A DNA stretch of 64,000 bases. It comes from Planctomycetota bacterium. GTDB taxonomy: Bacteria > Planctomycetota > SZUA-567 > H5-PLA8. The stretch lies in the NCBI GenBank assembly GCA_015075375.1, contig JABTUM010000003.1, positions 186,001 through 250,000 of the forward strand. Direction: 5' to 3'. Positions 11,996 through 20,042 of this stretch are shown here, one piece after another. The notes under the pieces are model-generated. The model was not told the DNA's origin. It did not search any database and saw only the letters and a program-made list of their open reading frames with translations. A program made the position numbers and the translations under genes. Each line of letters begins with the position of its first letter. Positions within the stretch are counted from its first letter, which is position 1.

Positions 11996-12071
11996 TGGAG
12001 CTGCAGGCGGGGATTGAACCCGCGACCTCGTCCTTACCAAGGACGTGCTCTACCGGCTGAGCTACTGCAGC
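11996..12071 (-). tRNA. tRNA-Thr (anticodon GGT)
   Basis: A 76-nt tRNA with encoded CCA. The acceptor stem GCTGCAG/CTGCAGC pairs perfectly, the anticodon arm is CGTCC-TTGGTAA-GGACG with anticodon GGT, and the T-arm contains GGTTCAATCCC. The discriminator base is T, whereas A is more usual for tRNA-Thr. It lies 53 bp upstream of tuf and 54 nt downstream of a good promoter. Confidence 0.95.
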
Positions 12072-12124
12072 CCGCTTGGAACAACCCAAATCGGGCTTCG
12101 CAGGCAGCTTAAAGCAGAGCGGGA

Positions 12125-12152
12125 GTTATAGTCTTCAACGCAGGGCTGTCAA
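12125..12152 (-). promoter_or_regulatory. strong sigma70-like promoter for tRNA-Thr and tuf
   Basis: On the minus strand a perfect TTGACA (12152-12147) and a 5/6 -10 box TATAAC (12130-12125) are separated by 16 nt. The predicted start would fall close to 12118, about 45 nt before the mature tRNA-Thr. This is the best promoter I found in the translation-gene block. Confidence 0.7.
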
Positions 12153-12259
12153 GGAAATCCAGCCCCTTTCTGCACAGGTGGGTCAAGCCCTTTGCGCAGC
12201 CCTTGCTTTCACCTTACTTAAGGGAGCATGCACGGCGTTCACAGCCTTCCCGCATCGAC

Positions 12260-14056
12260 CTAACCCGCACCTTGCGGCAGCGGCGGACGCTGCCGGACGA
12301 TCACTCGCACCGCTTCTATAAGCACCACGCCCGCCAAGGCCAACAACGCCAGCGCAATGGGGAAGTTCAAATCCAGCACCATTTTATCGCCGCGCAAGCG
12401 CGTCCAGCCGGTCCAGATGATCTGCGCCAGCGAGGTCAACGTCACGGCCATCATGAAAACCGCGGGGAGGGCCGCGTACCACCACTTCCGGCCCTGAGCC
12501 TTGAGCCAAGTAGCCACCCCGACAAGCGTCAGCGCCGCGAGCAACTGGTTGCTGGTTCCAAAGAGGCCCCAGAAATATCGCCACGCCGGTACGGGCTTGC
12601 CGGAAAGCGGATCGGAAAGATTCGAAGTCACCAAAAGCGCCGCCGGCACGATCGTCGCCATCGTGCAGATCACCGCGCCCGTACGGCCTTGCAGCCCTGT
12701 CAATTCTTGAAGGATGTACCGCCCGAGGCGCGTGCAGACGTCCAGGGTGTCGTAGACAAAGGTGGCGAAGGCGAGCAAGCCGAAGGTGATCGCGAAGGAC
12801 TTGAACGCGGGGCTGCTCGAAAAAACCGCGAAGAAATCGGCCAGCCCGTGCGCGTAAATCAGGTTTGGCTGGCGGCTCAATTTGTCGGCCTGCGCCGGCG
12901 TCAGGATCATGACGGTCACCAGCGCAATCAAAGCGACAAAGGCCTCAAGCAGCATCGCGCCGTAGGCCACGCGCTTTGCATCGGGCTCGCATTTCAATTG
13001 CCGCGAAGTCGTTCCCGAAGCCACCAAGGCATGAAAACCGGAACAGGCGCCGCAGGCGACGGTGACGAACAGCACCGGGAACAACGTGCCCGCGCCGGTC
13101 TCGAATCCCAGGTAGGCCGGGTACTGGATCTGTAACACCGCCTGGTCCCCGCCCCACGCGCCGACCAGCAGGCCCGCCACGCTTCCGGCCAGTGCGATGT
13201 ACATGAAGAACGCGCCCAGGTATCCGCGCGGCTGAAGCAGCGCCCACATCGGGACCACCGCGGCGATGCAGCAATAGCCCAGGATCGCCAGATCCCACGT
13301 CTTGATTGCCGCGCGCTCGGCTTCCGGACCGTCCAGGTGCGAGAAGAACCAGCCTGCGAAATCCAGCGGTACGAACTGGCCCGCCCAAATGCAGACAAAG
13401 ATCAGCGGCACGAAGATCACCGCCGCGCGATTCTCCGAAATCTTGAAGAATCGAATGCTCAAACCCATCAGCACGGCCAGGACCAGGTATAGGATCGACG
13501 AACCCGCCACCGCGGCCCCGCGCACCGGCTTGACCAGGTTCGCGGCGTCCGCGGTATGCGCTTCCACCTGGGACTGCTGCAAATCCTTCACGAATGCGGC
13601 CGCCGTCACGTCGGTGAAGGCGATGATCACGTACACGAGCGCCAGCCAGACGAACGCGAGGAAGAGCAGATACGCGCGCCGGTTCATGCTTTCCTTGACC
13701 ACTTCGGCGATCGACTTGGCTTGATGCCGCACGCTCGCGACCAGCGCCGTGAAGTCGTGCACGCCGCCGATGAAGATAGACCCCAGGATGATCCAGACCA
13801 ACGCCGGCGCCCAACCGAACCACAGACCCGCCAGAATCGGTCCCACAATCGGACCGGCGGCCGCAATAGCCGTAAAATGCTGTCCTAAAAGGTAGCTCGA
13901 TCCGGTGGGGATGAAGTCGACGCCGTCTTCTTTTTCGTACGCGGGCGTCTTGCGTTCGGGGTCCAAGCCGAGCATCCGGCTGAGGAACGAACCGTAGGTT
14001 CGATAGGCGATCACCAGAACGACCGCAGTACCCAGCACGATTCCAAGCAGCAGCAT
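12260..14056 (-). CDS. cstA: carbon starvation protein CstA-type transporter
   Basis: A 598-residue polytopic inner-membrane protein of the CstA family, whose characterised members import peptides or pyruvate during carbon limitation. The family hallmarks are visible: GPIVGPILAGLWFGWAPA near residue 70, IGGVHDFTALVASVRH near 100, GTSNQLLAAL near 525 and many hydrophobic spans throughout. The ATG at 14056 starts directly in the first membrane segment. Its length is between the short (CstA-like) and long (about 700-residue) forms. It is on the same strand as the tRNA-Thr/tuf unit but upstream of that unit's promoter, so it is probably transcribed separately. I see no clear terminator after it. 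Confidence 0.92.
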   Translation of the reverse strand: MLLLGIVLGTAVVLVIAYRTYGSFLSRMLGLDPERKTPAYEKEDGVDFIPTGSSYLLGQHFTAIAAAGPIVGPILAGLWFGWAPALVWIILGSIFIGGVHDFTALVASVRHQAKSIAEVVKESMNRRAYLLFLAFVWLALVYVIIAFTDVTAAAFVKDLQQSQVEAHTADAANLVKPVRGAAVAGSSILYLVLAVLMGLSIRFFKISENRAAVIFVPLIFVCIWAGQFVPLDFAGWFFSHLDGPEAERAAIKTWDLAILGYCCIAAVVPMWALLQPRGYLGAFFMYIALAGSVAGLLVGAWGGDQAVLQIQYPAYLGFETGAGTLFPVLFVTVACGACSGFHALVASGTTSRQLKCEPDAKRVAYGAMLLEAFVALIALVTVMILTPAQADKLSRQPNLIYAHGLADFFAVFSSSPAFKSFAITFGLLAFATFVYDTLDVCTRLGRYILQELTGLQGRTGAVICTMATIVPAALLVTSNLSDPLSGKPVPAWRYFWGLFGTSNQLLAALTLVGVATWLKAQGRKWWYAALPAVFMMAVTLTSLAQIIWTGWTRLRGDKMVLDLNFPIALALLALAGVVLIEAVRVIVRQRPPLPQGAG

Positions 14057-14266
14057 GCGGCAATTCTCGCGAACGGACCGAAAGATCGAGATGCGTACGG
14101 CGGCTCGCTACCGTTCAAGCCCGCCGAAACTCGACTTCACTATATCCGGTAGCCGTCCAGATTGGCGAGTGGATCGGCGTCGGCCGCCTCGAGCGCCGCC
14201 CTGAATCGTCAGACGCCGGGAACGATCGCCTACACATGGAGTGCTTCAGCAGAATAGAGAAGCTTG

Positions 14267-14815
14267 TTAGAGCTTCGTTTCTTCTTCGCTGGCCTTATCC
14301 CCGCCCACCGAGGCTCGCAGCGCATCCTTCTGTGCCGCAGCGGTCTTGTCCGGCCCGGTGAGCTTGAGGAAGTATTGACCCTTGCCTTCCAACGGCAGAA
14401 TGATCGCCAGCATGCGCATCCCGGGGGCGTCTTCCGTCTTGCCGGACATAGGCGCGCCGACCGTCTTCTTGTAGGTGCCGACGACATCCAGGAGCCAGTA
14501 CGCGCCGTGTGCGCACTTTCCTTTCACCAGACTGGCGGTCCGGTCCTCGGGCTTGAACTGGCCGACCCAGCGTTGAAGGTTCGCTTCGATGCTTCCGCCG
14601 CCGGGAAAGGTGAATACCACCAATTCGGCGTCTTCCTTGTCGCCTTCAAGCGCCGGAATGCGGGCCTGCGCCGCGCGCATGGGCGACTTCGATTCTTCCT
14701 TCTTCCATGCGGCGGGAATCTTGAGGGTCAGATCCTTGGCCGGAAGATCCTGGAGTTCCTCCGCGTTCACCGCGCTCAGTACGCACACCGCCAGCACCGC
14801 ACCCAGCATTCGCAT
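14267..14815 (-). CDS. small exported protein of unknown function
   Basis: A 182-residue protein with an N-terminal signal peptide (MRMLGAVLAVCVLSAVNAEE, likely cut after NA), so it is probably periplasmic. The mature part is a compact alpha/beta sequence rich in Lys, with LTLKIPAAWKKEES, LVVFTFPGGGSIEANLQRWVGQF and a closing Lys/Glu-rich tail. Similar small exported proteins annotated only as hypothetical are, to my memory, common in Planctomycetota. No catalytic motif is visible. The start ATG at 14815 is chosen for the signal peptide; the long frame upstream of it lies antisense within the ppk2 region and is ignored. It sits 56 bp after ppk2 on the same strand and may be co-transcribed. 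Confidence 0.75.
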   Translation of the reverse strand: MRMLGAVLAVCVLSAVNAEELQDLPAKDLTLKIPAAWKKEESKSPMRAAQARIPALEGDKEDAELVVFTFPGGGSIEANLQRWVGQFKPEDRTASLVKGKCAHGAYWLLDVVGTYKKTVGAPMSGKTEDAPGMRMLAIILPLEGKGQYFLKLTGPDKTAAAQKDALRASVGGDKASEEETKL

Positions 14816-14871
14816 GGTCGTCTTCCTCACGGTTTGCACTCTCCCGCTAACCCCAGCATGCCTATCCCACT

Positions 14872-15798
14872 CTAATACGCTTGCGGCACGATCAAATCGT
14901 CCGGAACGGGATTCCGCTGGTAATCCTCGTGATGCACGCGCGGAGGGAGTTCCACCGGCGGATGCTCGATCTCGTTGTACGGCACCTGCGAGAGCAGATG
15001 CGAGATGCAATTCAGGCGCGCCTTCTTCTTGTCGACGGCCGGTACGATCCACCAGCGCGATTCGGGAATATGCGTTCGCTCCAGCATGATCTCCTTCGCC
15101 TTTGTGTAATCTTCCCAGCGCCGGCGCGATTCGAGGTCCATGGGGCTCAGCTTCCATTGCTTGAGCGGATCGTGCGTGCGGCAGCGGAATCGGAACTCCT
15201 GCTCGGCGTCGGTGATCGAAAACCAGTACTTGATCAATTGGATGCCCGACCGGACCAGCATCTTTTCGAACTCGGGAACGGTACGGAAAAATTCTTCGTA
15301 CTCTGCGTCGCTGCAGAAGCCCATCACGCGCTCGACGCCGGCTCGGTTGTACCAACTTCGATCGAAGAGGACCATCTCGCCGCCGGCCGGCAAATGCGCG
15401 ACGTAGCGCTGGAAATACCACTGCGTCTTTTCGCGTTCGGTGGGCGCCGAAAGCGCGGTAACGCGGCAGACCCGGGGATTCAGGCGCTGGGTGATGCGTT
15501 TAATCACGCCTCCCTTGCCGGCCGCGTCGCGGCCTTCGAAGAGGATCACCAGCTTGTGCTTGGTGTGCGCGACCCAATCCTGCAGCTTGACGAGTTCGCC
15601 CTGCAAGCGGAAGAGTTCCTTGAAGTACTGCTTGCGCAGGCGCAGGCGTTCCTCGAACGCCTTGTCGATGACGGCAGTCGCACCCTTGTTGTCGCCGTCC
15701 TCCAACTCGAGTTCCAGCTCTTCGTCCATGCTGTCCTGGACGTCGCTGTGAATGCGGCGGAAAAGTTCGTCGTCGTGGCTTGGCCGGTCGTCGCCCAT
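14872..15798 (-). CDS. ppk2: polyphosphate kinase 2 family protein
   Basis: PPK2 enzymes move phosphate between polyphosphate and nucleotides, usually making GTP or ATP from the diphosphates. The 308-residue protein has the Walker A-like motif EGRDAAGKGG near residue 94, the family motif FDRSWYNR near 157 and the lid region with WKLSPMD near 225, all typical of class I one-domain PPK2. The acidic N-terminal stretch (DEELELELEDGD) precedes the core. The ATG at 15798 follows an AGGAGC ribosome binding site; a longer frame upstream lacks family similarity. A promoter-like pair lies about 50 nt upstream. Confidence 0.93.
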   Translation of the reverse strand: MGDDRPSHDDELFRRIHSDVQDSMDEELELELEDGDNKGATAVIDKAFEERLRLRKQYFKELFRLQGELVKLQDWVAHTKHKLVILFEGRDAAGKGGVIKRITQRLNPRVCRVTALSAPTEREKTQWYFQRYVAHLPAGGEMVLFDRSWYNRAGVERVMGFCSDAEYEEFFRTVPEFEKMLVRSGIQLIKYWFSITDAEQEFRFRCRTHDPLKQWKLSPMDLESRRRWEDYTKAKEIMLERTHIPESRWWIVPAVDKKKARLNCISHLLSQVPYNEIEHPPVELPPRVHHEDYQRNPVPDDLIVPQAY

Positions 15799-15844
15799 GT
15801 TGAAACGCTCCTGATAGCAGCAGGAATCCAATCGAACGAATTCG

Positions 15845-15872
15845 ATTATGCGGCAGGCGAGCCTCCGTTCAA
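15845..15872 (-). promoter_or_regulatory. candidate promoter for ppk2
   Basis: On the minus strand TTGAAC (15872-15867) and CATAAT (15850-15845, 5/6) are separated by 16 nt, about 47 nt before the ppk2 start codon. Both boxes are imperfect, so the call is moderate. Confidence 0.4.
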
Positions 15873-15970
15873 GCACGCTCGCATGCATAAAGAATTCAAG
15901 GCGCTGGCATAAATGTTCGTGAAAGGGTCAGGATGATTTTTCCGGGCCGACTGCGAAGTCGTCTCGGAGA

Positions 15971-17470
15971 CTATTCATGAAATCCATACGCGCCTACGCA
16001 ATTTCCCGTCGCGCGCGATCGGCCCGCACGATCCACAACCACCGCGTTGTCCAGGTTCCCGCAAGGTACGGGCGGGCGCTGCGGCGCGTCGGACCAGTCG
16101 AAGTCGCCGATCGCCACCGCCTGGACACCGCTCAAGGAGCCGCCTGATACCGGCCGGAAGTCACCGCGTTCTGGATCAGCCAGGTCCGGGCGAAGCGTGT
16201 TGATCCAGTTCTCGCGCCGAATCGCCGCCGCATCGACCGTAGGGCGTGCCGCCAAATGGTACATCCCTTCTACATCATCCAGGAGCGGTTTGTCCGGCGG
16301 CCCGTTCCAGATCACGTTGCCGCGCAGCACAAGGCCTTCGTCACAGCGCGCGACGGGCGGCAAATTGCTGCCCGGTTCCGTGGGCATGGGGCCGCTCAGT
16401 CCAATGTGCGCGAACGTAGATTCGTAGCCATCGGGGTTATAGATAAGGTTGTTGCAGACGCGTACGTTTCGGCACGGAATGTCGTAGGCTTCTTTGCCGC
16501 GCGGATTGCACCAGCCTCCCAACGCAAAATGCTCGTCCACCTTGGCGGGGCGTTCGCCGATCCATCCATGGCCGCCTTGACCGATCACGATTGTGTCTCT
16601 ATTTGATCCCACCCGGTAGCAGGTATTCCACGCCATCAAAATGTTGTAACCGCCCGTCGTCGCGATCCCACCTCCCGCATCGTGTATCACGTTGTTCACG
16701 ATCTTGATGTCGTACGCCTCGTAATGCAGCCACGGCGGAACCATAAACTGGAAACCTGTCCCCTGCCCCGCCAGCACGCCGTGATTCTTGCCATCGAACA
16801 TCTCGTTTCCGGCGATCAGGAAGTAAGCCGAACCGCCCTTCACGTACATGCACTCGGCCTTTGTTTTATGGAAACGACTGCGCACGATATGCCCGTACTG
16901 AACCGCGACGTAATCCAGCGCGTTCGCCGCGGCGTTCGAGAAATCGCAATCTTCCACGTAAATGCGAAGGCATTGATTGGCTTTAAAGGTCAAGAGCGGC
17001 AGCCCGTGGGGGCCTTCCGATCCCGCCGCCTTCACCCCGCGCACCAGCAGATCCTGGCTCTCGGCGAAATGAAGCACGATATTGTTGCTTGGTATGACCC
17101 GATCGTTTCCAGCGGCTTTGAAGGTGAGGTCGAGCAGGTAAACGCCGCGACAGCGGTTGAAAAAAACGGCCGGCAGTTCCACCGAATCCGCGTCCGAGAC
17201 TGATTGAAACACAATCGGGCGATCCGGCGCGTAAACCCGGTCTTCCAGCACCCACTGACCGGAATCCGGCGGCGTGTACCTTCCCGGACCAAAGAGCACT
17301 CGCCATCCGTGGGCCGCGCCTTCACGCGGGATGCGCGCCCACGCACCGCCCAGAGTGCGCACCGCCTGCGCGCGCGTGATCCCCGAAGCCGCGTCGTCCC
17401 CGTGCACGGGATCCACCCAAAGGTCTTTAAGCACGAGATCGCCGATGGTGTAAGTCGGATTCACGTTCAT
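15971..17470 (-). CDS. right-handed parallel beta-helix protein
   Basis: A 499-residue protein with the repeat texture of parallel beta-helix (pectate-lyase-like) proteins: successive short rungs ending in Asn or Asp, such as IVRSRFHKTKAECMYVKGG, FLIAGNEMFDGKNHGVLAG, IKIVNNVIHDAGGGIATTGG, ILMAWNTCYR and VRVCNNLIYNPDG. The opening KDLWVDPVHGDDAASGITRAQAVRTL is the common start of such carbohydrate-active folds (DUF1565-like). No signal peptide is visible at the ATG I chose, which is unusual for a family that is mostly exported. A polysaccharide lyase or glycosidase role is possible but no catalytic residues can be assigned. It lies downstream of the PGPGW gene on the same strand. Confidence 0.75.
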   Translation of the reverse strand: MNVNPTYTIGDLVLKDLWVDPVHGDDAASGITRAQAVRTLGGAWARIPREGAAHGWRVLFGPGRYTPPDSGQWVLEDRVYAPDRPIVFQSVSDADSVELPAVFFNRCRGVYLLDLTFKAAGNDRVIPSNNIVLHFAESQDLLVRGVKAAGSEGPHGLPLLTFKANQCLRIYVEDCDFSNAAANALDYVAVQYGHIVRSRFHKTKAECMYVKGGSAYFLIAGNEMFDGKNHGVLAGQGTGFQFMVPPWLHYEAYDIKIVNNVIHDAGGGIATTGGYNILMAWNTCYRVGSNRDTIVIGQGGHGWIGERPAKVDEHFALGGWCNPRGKEAYDIPCRNVRVCNNLIYNPDGYESTFAHIGLSGPMPTEPGSNLPPVARCDEGLVLRGNVIWNGPPDKPLLDDVEGMYHLAARPTVDAAAIRRENWINTLRPDLADPERGDFRPVSGGSLSGVQAVAIGDFDWSDAPQRPPVPCGNLDNAVVVDRAGRSRATGNCVGAYGFHE

Positions 17471-17637
17471 GGGGGAGCCTCGGAGGGGCGAAGCGTTCCC
17501 TGAACCGTACCCGCCTCGGCACCGCCGTCGCAAGCCGGATACTCCTATATTTTCATCGGATTCTTACCGGAAATTCGATGCACAATTCTGCCATTGGATA
17601 GACCGCCTTAGACCTGCCGAGCCGCCACGCGCCGCAT

Positions 17638-18351
17638 TCAAGTGCGCACGGCAGCGCGCCAACGCGCCCACCACTCCAACGACCACGCCACCAGCGTCAG
17701 TATCGCCAAACCGACTAATACATTTTGAAGAAGCCAGCGATTTAGTGATTCGTTAATTGCCTGAGAAGAAATGGGAGACAGCACAAGTCTCCTTACCGAA
17801 ACATTAGGTTGCGCGGCAGGATTCGATATCGCAGGAAGGAGATCGCTATGGCCTCCCTCTTCCGCATCGGCTCCCACAGGTACGTCGCCGACCCGATAGG
17901 CCCAGGGCCAGCCTTGGGTTTGGCAACGAATACCATTTCGCTTGCGGGCATCTTCAATAGCTAACCAAGGTGAATCCGCTTCCTCCTGCCGCTCGATGGG
18001 CACCGCGTTCGCTCCAATCAGCGCCCCCGCCGTCACTGTCAGCGCGACCACCGTCGAAAGATGCAGCCGAAAACGCTTCGGGCGCGCTTCGGCAAGTTGC
18101 TTCAATCGTAACGCTTCCACCATCCGCGCGCGGATGCGTTCGGCTCGTGGAGACTCGCGCGCCAGCACGGTAAGTCCGATAAGGATGATGGGCGTACCCA
18201 TGGGTCCGGGCAGCGGAAGAATCACGATTCCTGCGACCACGATTGCGGTACCGGTTGCATACACCGCCACGCGCCGCGGCCAGCGCGCCCAGTTCGCGGG
18301 GGCTGCGACACGCTCTTGCTTGCGTGAATCCGGAGAACGCTGAGATTCCAT
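17638..18351 (-). CDS. PGPGW-type membrane protein, extended
   Basis: A 237-residue membrane protein. The N-terminal part matches the PGPGW family of putative transmembrane proteins: a hydrophobic segment AIVVAGIVILPLPGPMGTP followed by IILIGLTVLARESPRAERI. A second hydrophobic segment (LSTVVALTVTAGALIGANAV) lies in the middle and a third near the C-terminus (LQNVLVGLAILTLVAWSLEW), with a soluble loop of about 90 residues between them. The family is usually near 100 residues, so the C-terminal half is an extension of unknown role. The start ATG at 18351 is tentative. It is adjacent to tRNA-Ser. Confidence 0.65.
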   Translation of the reverse strand: MESQRSPDSRKQERVAAPANWARWPRRVAVYATGTAIVVAGIVILPLPGPMGTPIILIGLTVLARESPRAERIRARMVEALRLKQLAEARPKRFRLHLSTVVALTVTAGALIGANAVPIERQEEADSPWLAIEDARKRNGIRCQTQGWPWAYRVGDVPVGADAEEGGHSDLLPAISNPAAQPNVSVRRLVLSPISSQAINESLNRWLLQNVLVGLAILTLVAWSLEWWARWRAAVRT

Positions 18352-18510
18352 AGCGCCGTGCAACTCCACGCGAGGTTGGGCTCCGCCCTGATACTCGCCT
18401 TTCTGAATAGCTATGGACTGCGGAGGTGCGAACCGAGCGTTGGAACCGTCACGGTTCCCATTCGGCACCGGGTTACACGGCTCCGGTTATCGATCTTCGC
18501 CAACAGATCA

Positions 18511-18600
18511 TGGCGGCGGGTGAGGGATTCGAACCCCCGAGACGGTTTCCCGTCTAGCTGTTTTCAAGACAGCCGCCTTCGACCACTCGGCCAACCCGCC
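18511..18600 (-). tRNA. tRNA-Ser (anticodon TGA)
   Basis: A 90-nt class II tRNA with encoded CCA (18513-18511). The acceptor stem is GGCGGGT/ACCCGCC, the anticodon loop CTTGAAA carries TGA, the long variable arm TAGACGGGAAACCGTCT forms a hairpin, and the T-arm contains GGTTCGAATCC. The discriminator base is G, as expected for Ser. Confidence 0.96.
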
Positions 18601-18951
18601 AACGTGGCATGGGCCACGAGGATCGCCCATGCTGTCCGCGATATTATCCTAGTCGCGAGAGGATTTACCACGGGAACCACAAGATCCAGCGGTGGCTCTG
18701 GAATGGGATGGGCAACCAAGCGCCACGGAAACCACATCCCGTTTACCGCTCAGGGGAAACGGTGCCACACCGCCATCGATTCGGTACCGATTGACTTATG
18801 GTGACATATTTAAGGTTTGTTTTTGGGTAATATCCTACTCAGGAGAAGCCCGGTCCGTTTTGGAAGTAAGCTTAAATTTCAAGAGCGAATCTTACAAAAC
18901 CCGGTGTATAGATCAGTGGATGTCACTGACAACGAATCGGAATCTCAGCTG
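18601..18951. promoter_or_regulatory. regulator leader region with 10-bp palindrome
   Basis: This 351-bp non-coding region precedes the GntR/LacI regulator and is clearly richer in A and T from about 18790 onward. A perfect 10-bp palindrome TCGGTACCGA lies at 18781-18790, touching a -35-like TTGACT (18791-18796); I could not find a matching -10 box at normal spacing. GntR/LacI hybrids often bind such palindromes and regulate their own operon. The sequence is seen; operator function is inferred. Confidence 0.35.
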
Positions 18952-20022
18952 ATGCAAGGGCGATCCATTAAAGGTAGAGAACTCTCGGCCCTGGTGACGC
19001 GCCTGCGCCAGGAGTTGCGTGCAGGCCGCTACGGTTCCTCTGAATACCTCCCGCCCGTCCGGCAATTGTGCGGGGATTACGGCGTCTCGTTCGAGACCGT
19101 TCGCAGGGGGCTCAAGCAACTAGAACTTGAAGGCTTGCTAACATCGGAAGCGCGGCACGGATTCCGACTGGCGGCACAACGACAAGAGATGCCGGTGCAC
19201 CAACCGGTGGCTTATGTAACCAGCCACAAACTGGATTTAAGCGATGCGCAACCGGCCAACTGGGCCATCAACCAGGCCTTGACGGTGGTCGCGGCGCGGC
19301 GCGCAAAGTCGCTCCTCGGTTGTCACGTTGAAGGCTTGTCTGAGGAATCGATTCTGGCACGGTTGGCGGCGAGCCCCTGTTCGGGACTGGTGCTGGATAC
19401 TCTGGATGAAAGTCTGCTTGCGTTGATTGAGCGCACGGGGCGGCGCCCGCTGGTTATGGTGAACAGTTGGTTCGAACAGGCCTCGATTCCGGTGGTTCTG
19501 CAAGACAACTACTTGGGCGGATTTCTGGCGGCTCGCTGGCTGGTGGATGCCGGCGCCAAGCGGGTGGGCTGGCTAGGTCCTATAGGCGCCTTCTGCCATA
19601 CGCGGGAGCGCTTTGCCGGCGTCGTGGCGGGGCTGGCTTCCAAGAACGCGCCATTCCATGCGGTCGATGCCGTGGCCGCCGATACGCAGTCGGTAGATGA
19701 AGCGGCGCGTGCGCTGCTGGCTCGGTCCGACCGTCCCGACGGAATCGCGGCCTTTACCAAAGGATCGGCCCAAGCATTAAAGCAGGCAGCGGACGCGGCG
19801 GGACTGACCATCGGGAAGGACTTGCTCCTCGTGGGCTGGACCGTTGAGGACTGCTACGAGTCCGAGCACCGCTCGGTGTACGCAGGCGGCCCGATTCCGC
19901 CGGCAGTGGTGTGGAGTGCGCGCGAGATGGCCGAAGCGGCCCTCGACTTGTTGCATACTCACCCAGACGGAGCGCCCGCCGGTCGGCGTGTGCTGGTACG
20001 CACGCGACTTAGGCAACCATGA
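18952..20022 (+). CDS. GntR-type HTH / LacI-type sensor transcriptional regulator
   Basis: A 356-residue regulator of the AraR-like architecture. Residues 1-75 form a GntR winged helix (LPPVRQLCGDYGVSFETVRRGLKQLELEGLL). The rest is a periplasmic-binding-protein-like sensor domain of the LacI/GalR type (VVLQDNYLGGFLAARWLVDAGAKRVGWLG), which in this group binds a sugar effector. The ATG at 18952 is chosen because the HTH begins directly after it. Its stop codon overlaps an ATG by ATGA, but the better-supported start of the next gene is 21 nt downstream, so it heads an apparent five-gene operon with the exported propeller proteins and hydrolase and probably controls it in response to a carbohydrate. 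Confidence 0.88.
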   Translation: MQGRSIKGRELSALVTRLRQELRAGRYGSSEYLPPVRQLCGDYGVSFETVRRGLKQLELEGLLTSEARHGFRLAAQRQEMPVHQPVAYVTSHKLDLSDAQPANWAINQALTVVAARRAKSLLGCHVEGLSEESILARLAASPCSGLVLDTLDESLLALIERTGRRPLVMVNSWFEQASIPVVLQDNYLGGFLAARWLVDAGAKRVGWLGPIGAFCHTRERFAGVVAGLASKNAPFHAVDAVAADTQSVDEAARALLARSDRPDGIAAFTKGSAQALKQAADAAGLTIGKDLLLVGWTVEDCYESEHRSVYAGGPIPPAVVWSAREMAEAALDLLHTHPDGAPAGRRVLVRTRLRQP

Positions 20023-20042
20023 TGCATACAATAGGAGCAAAG

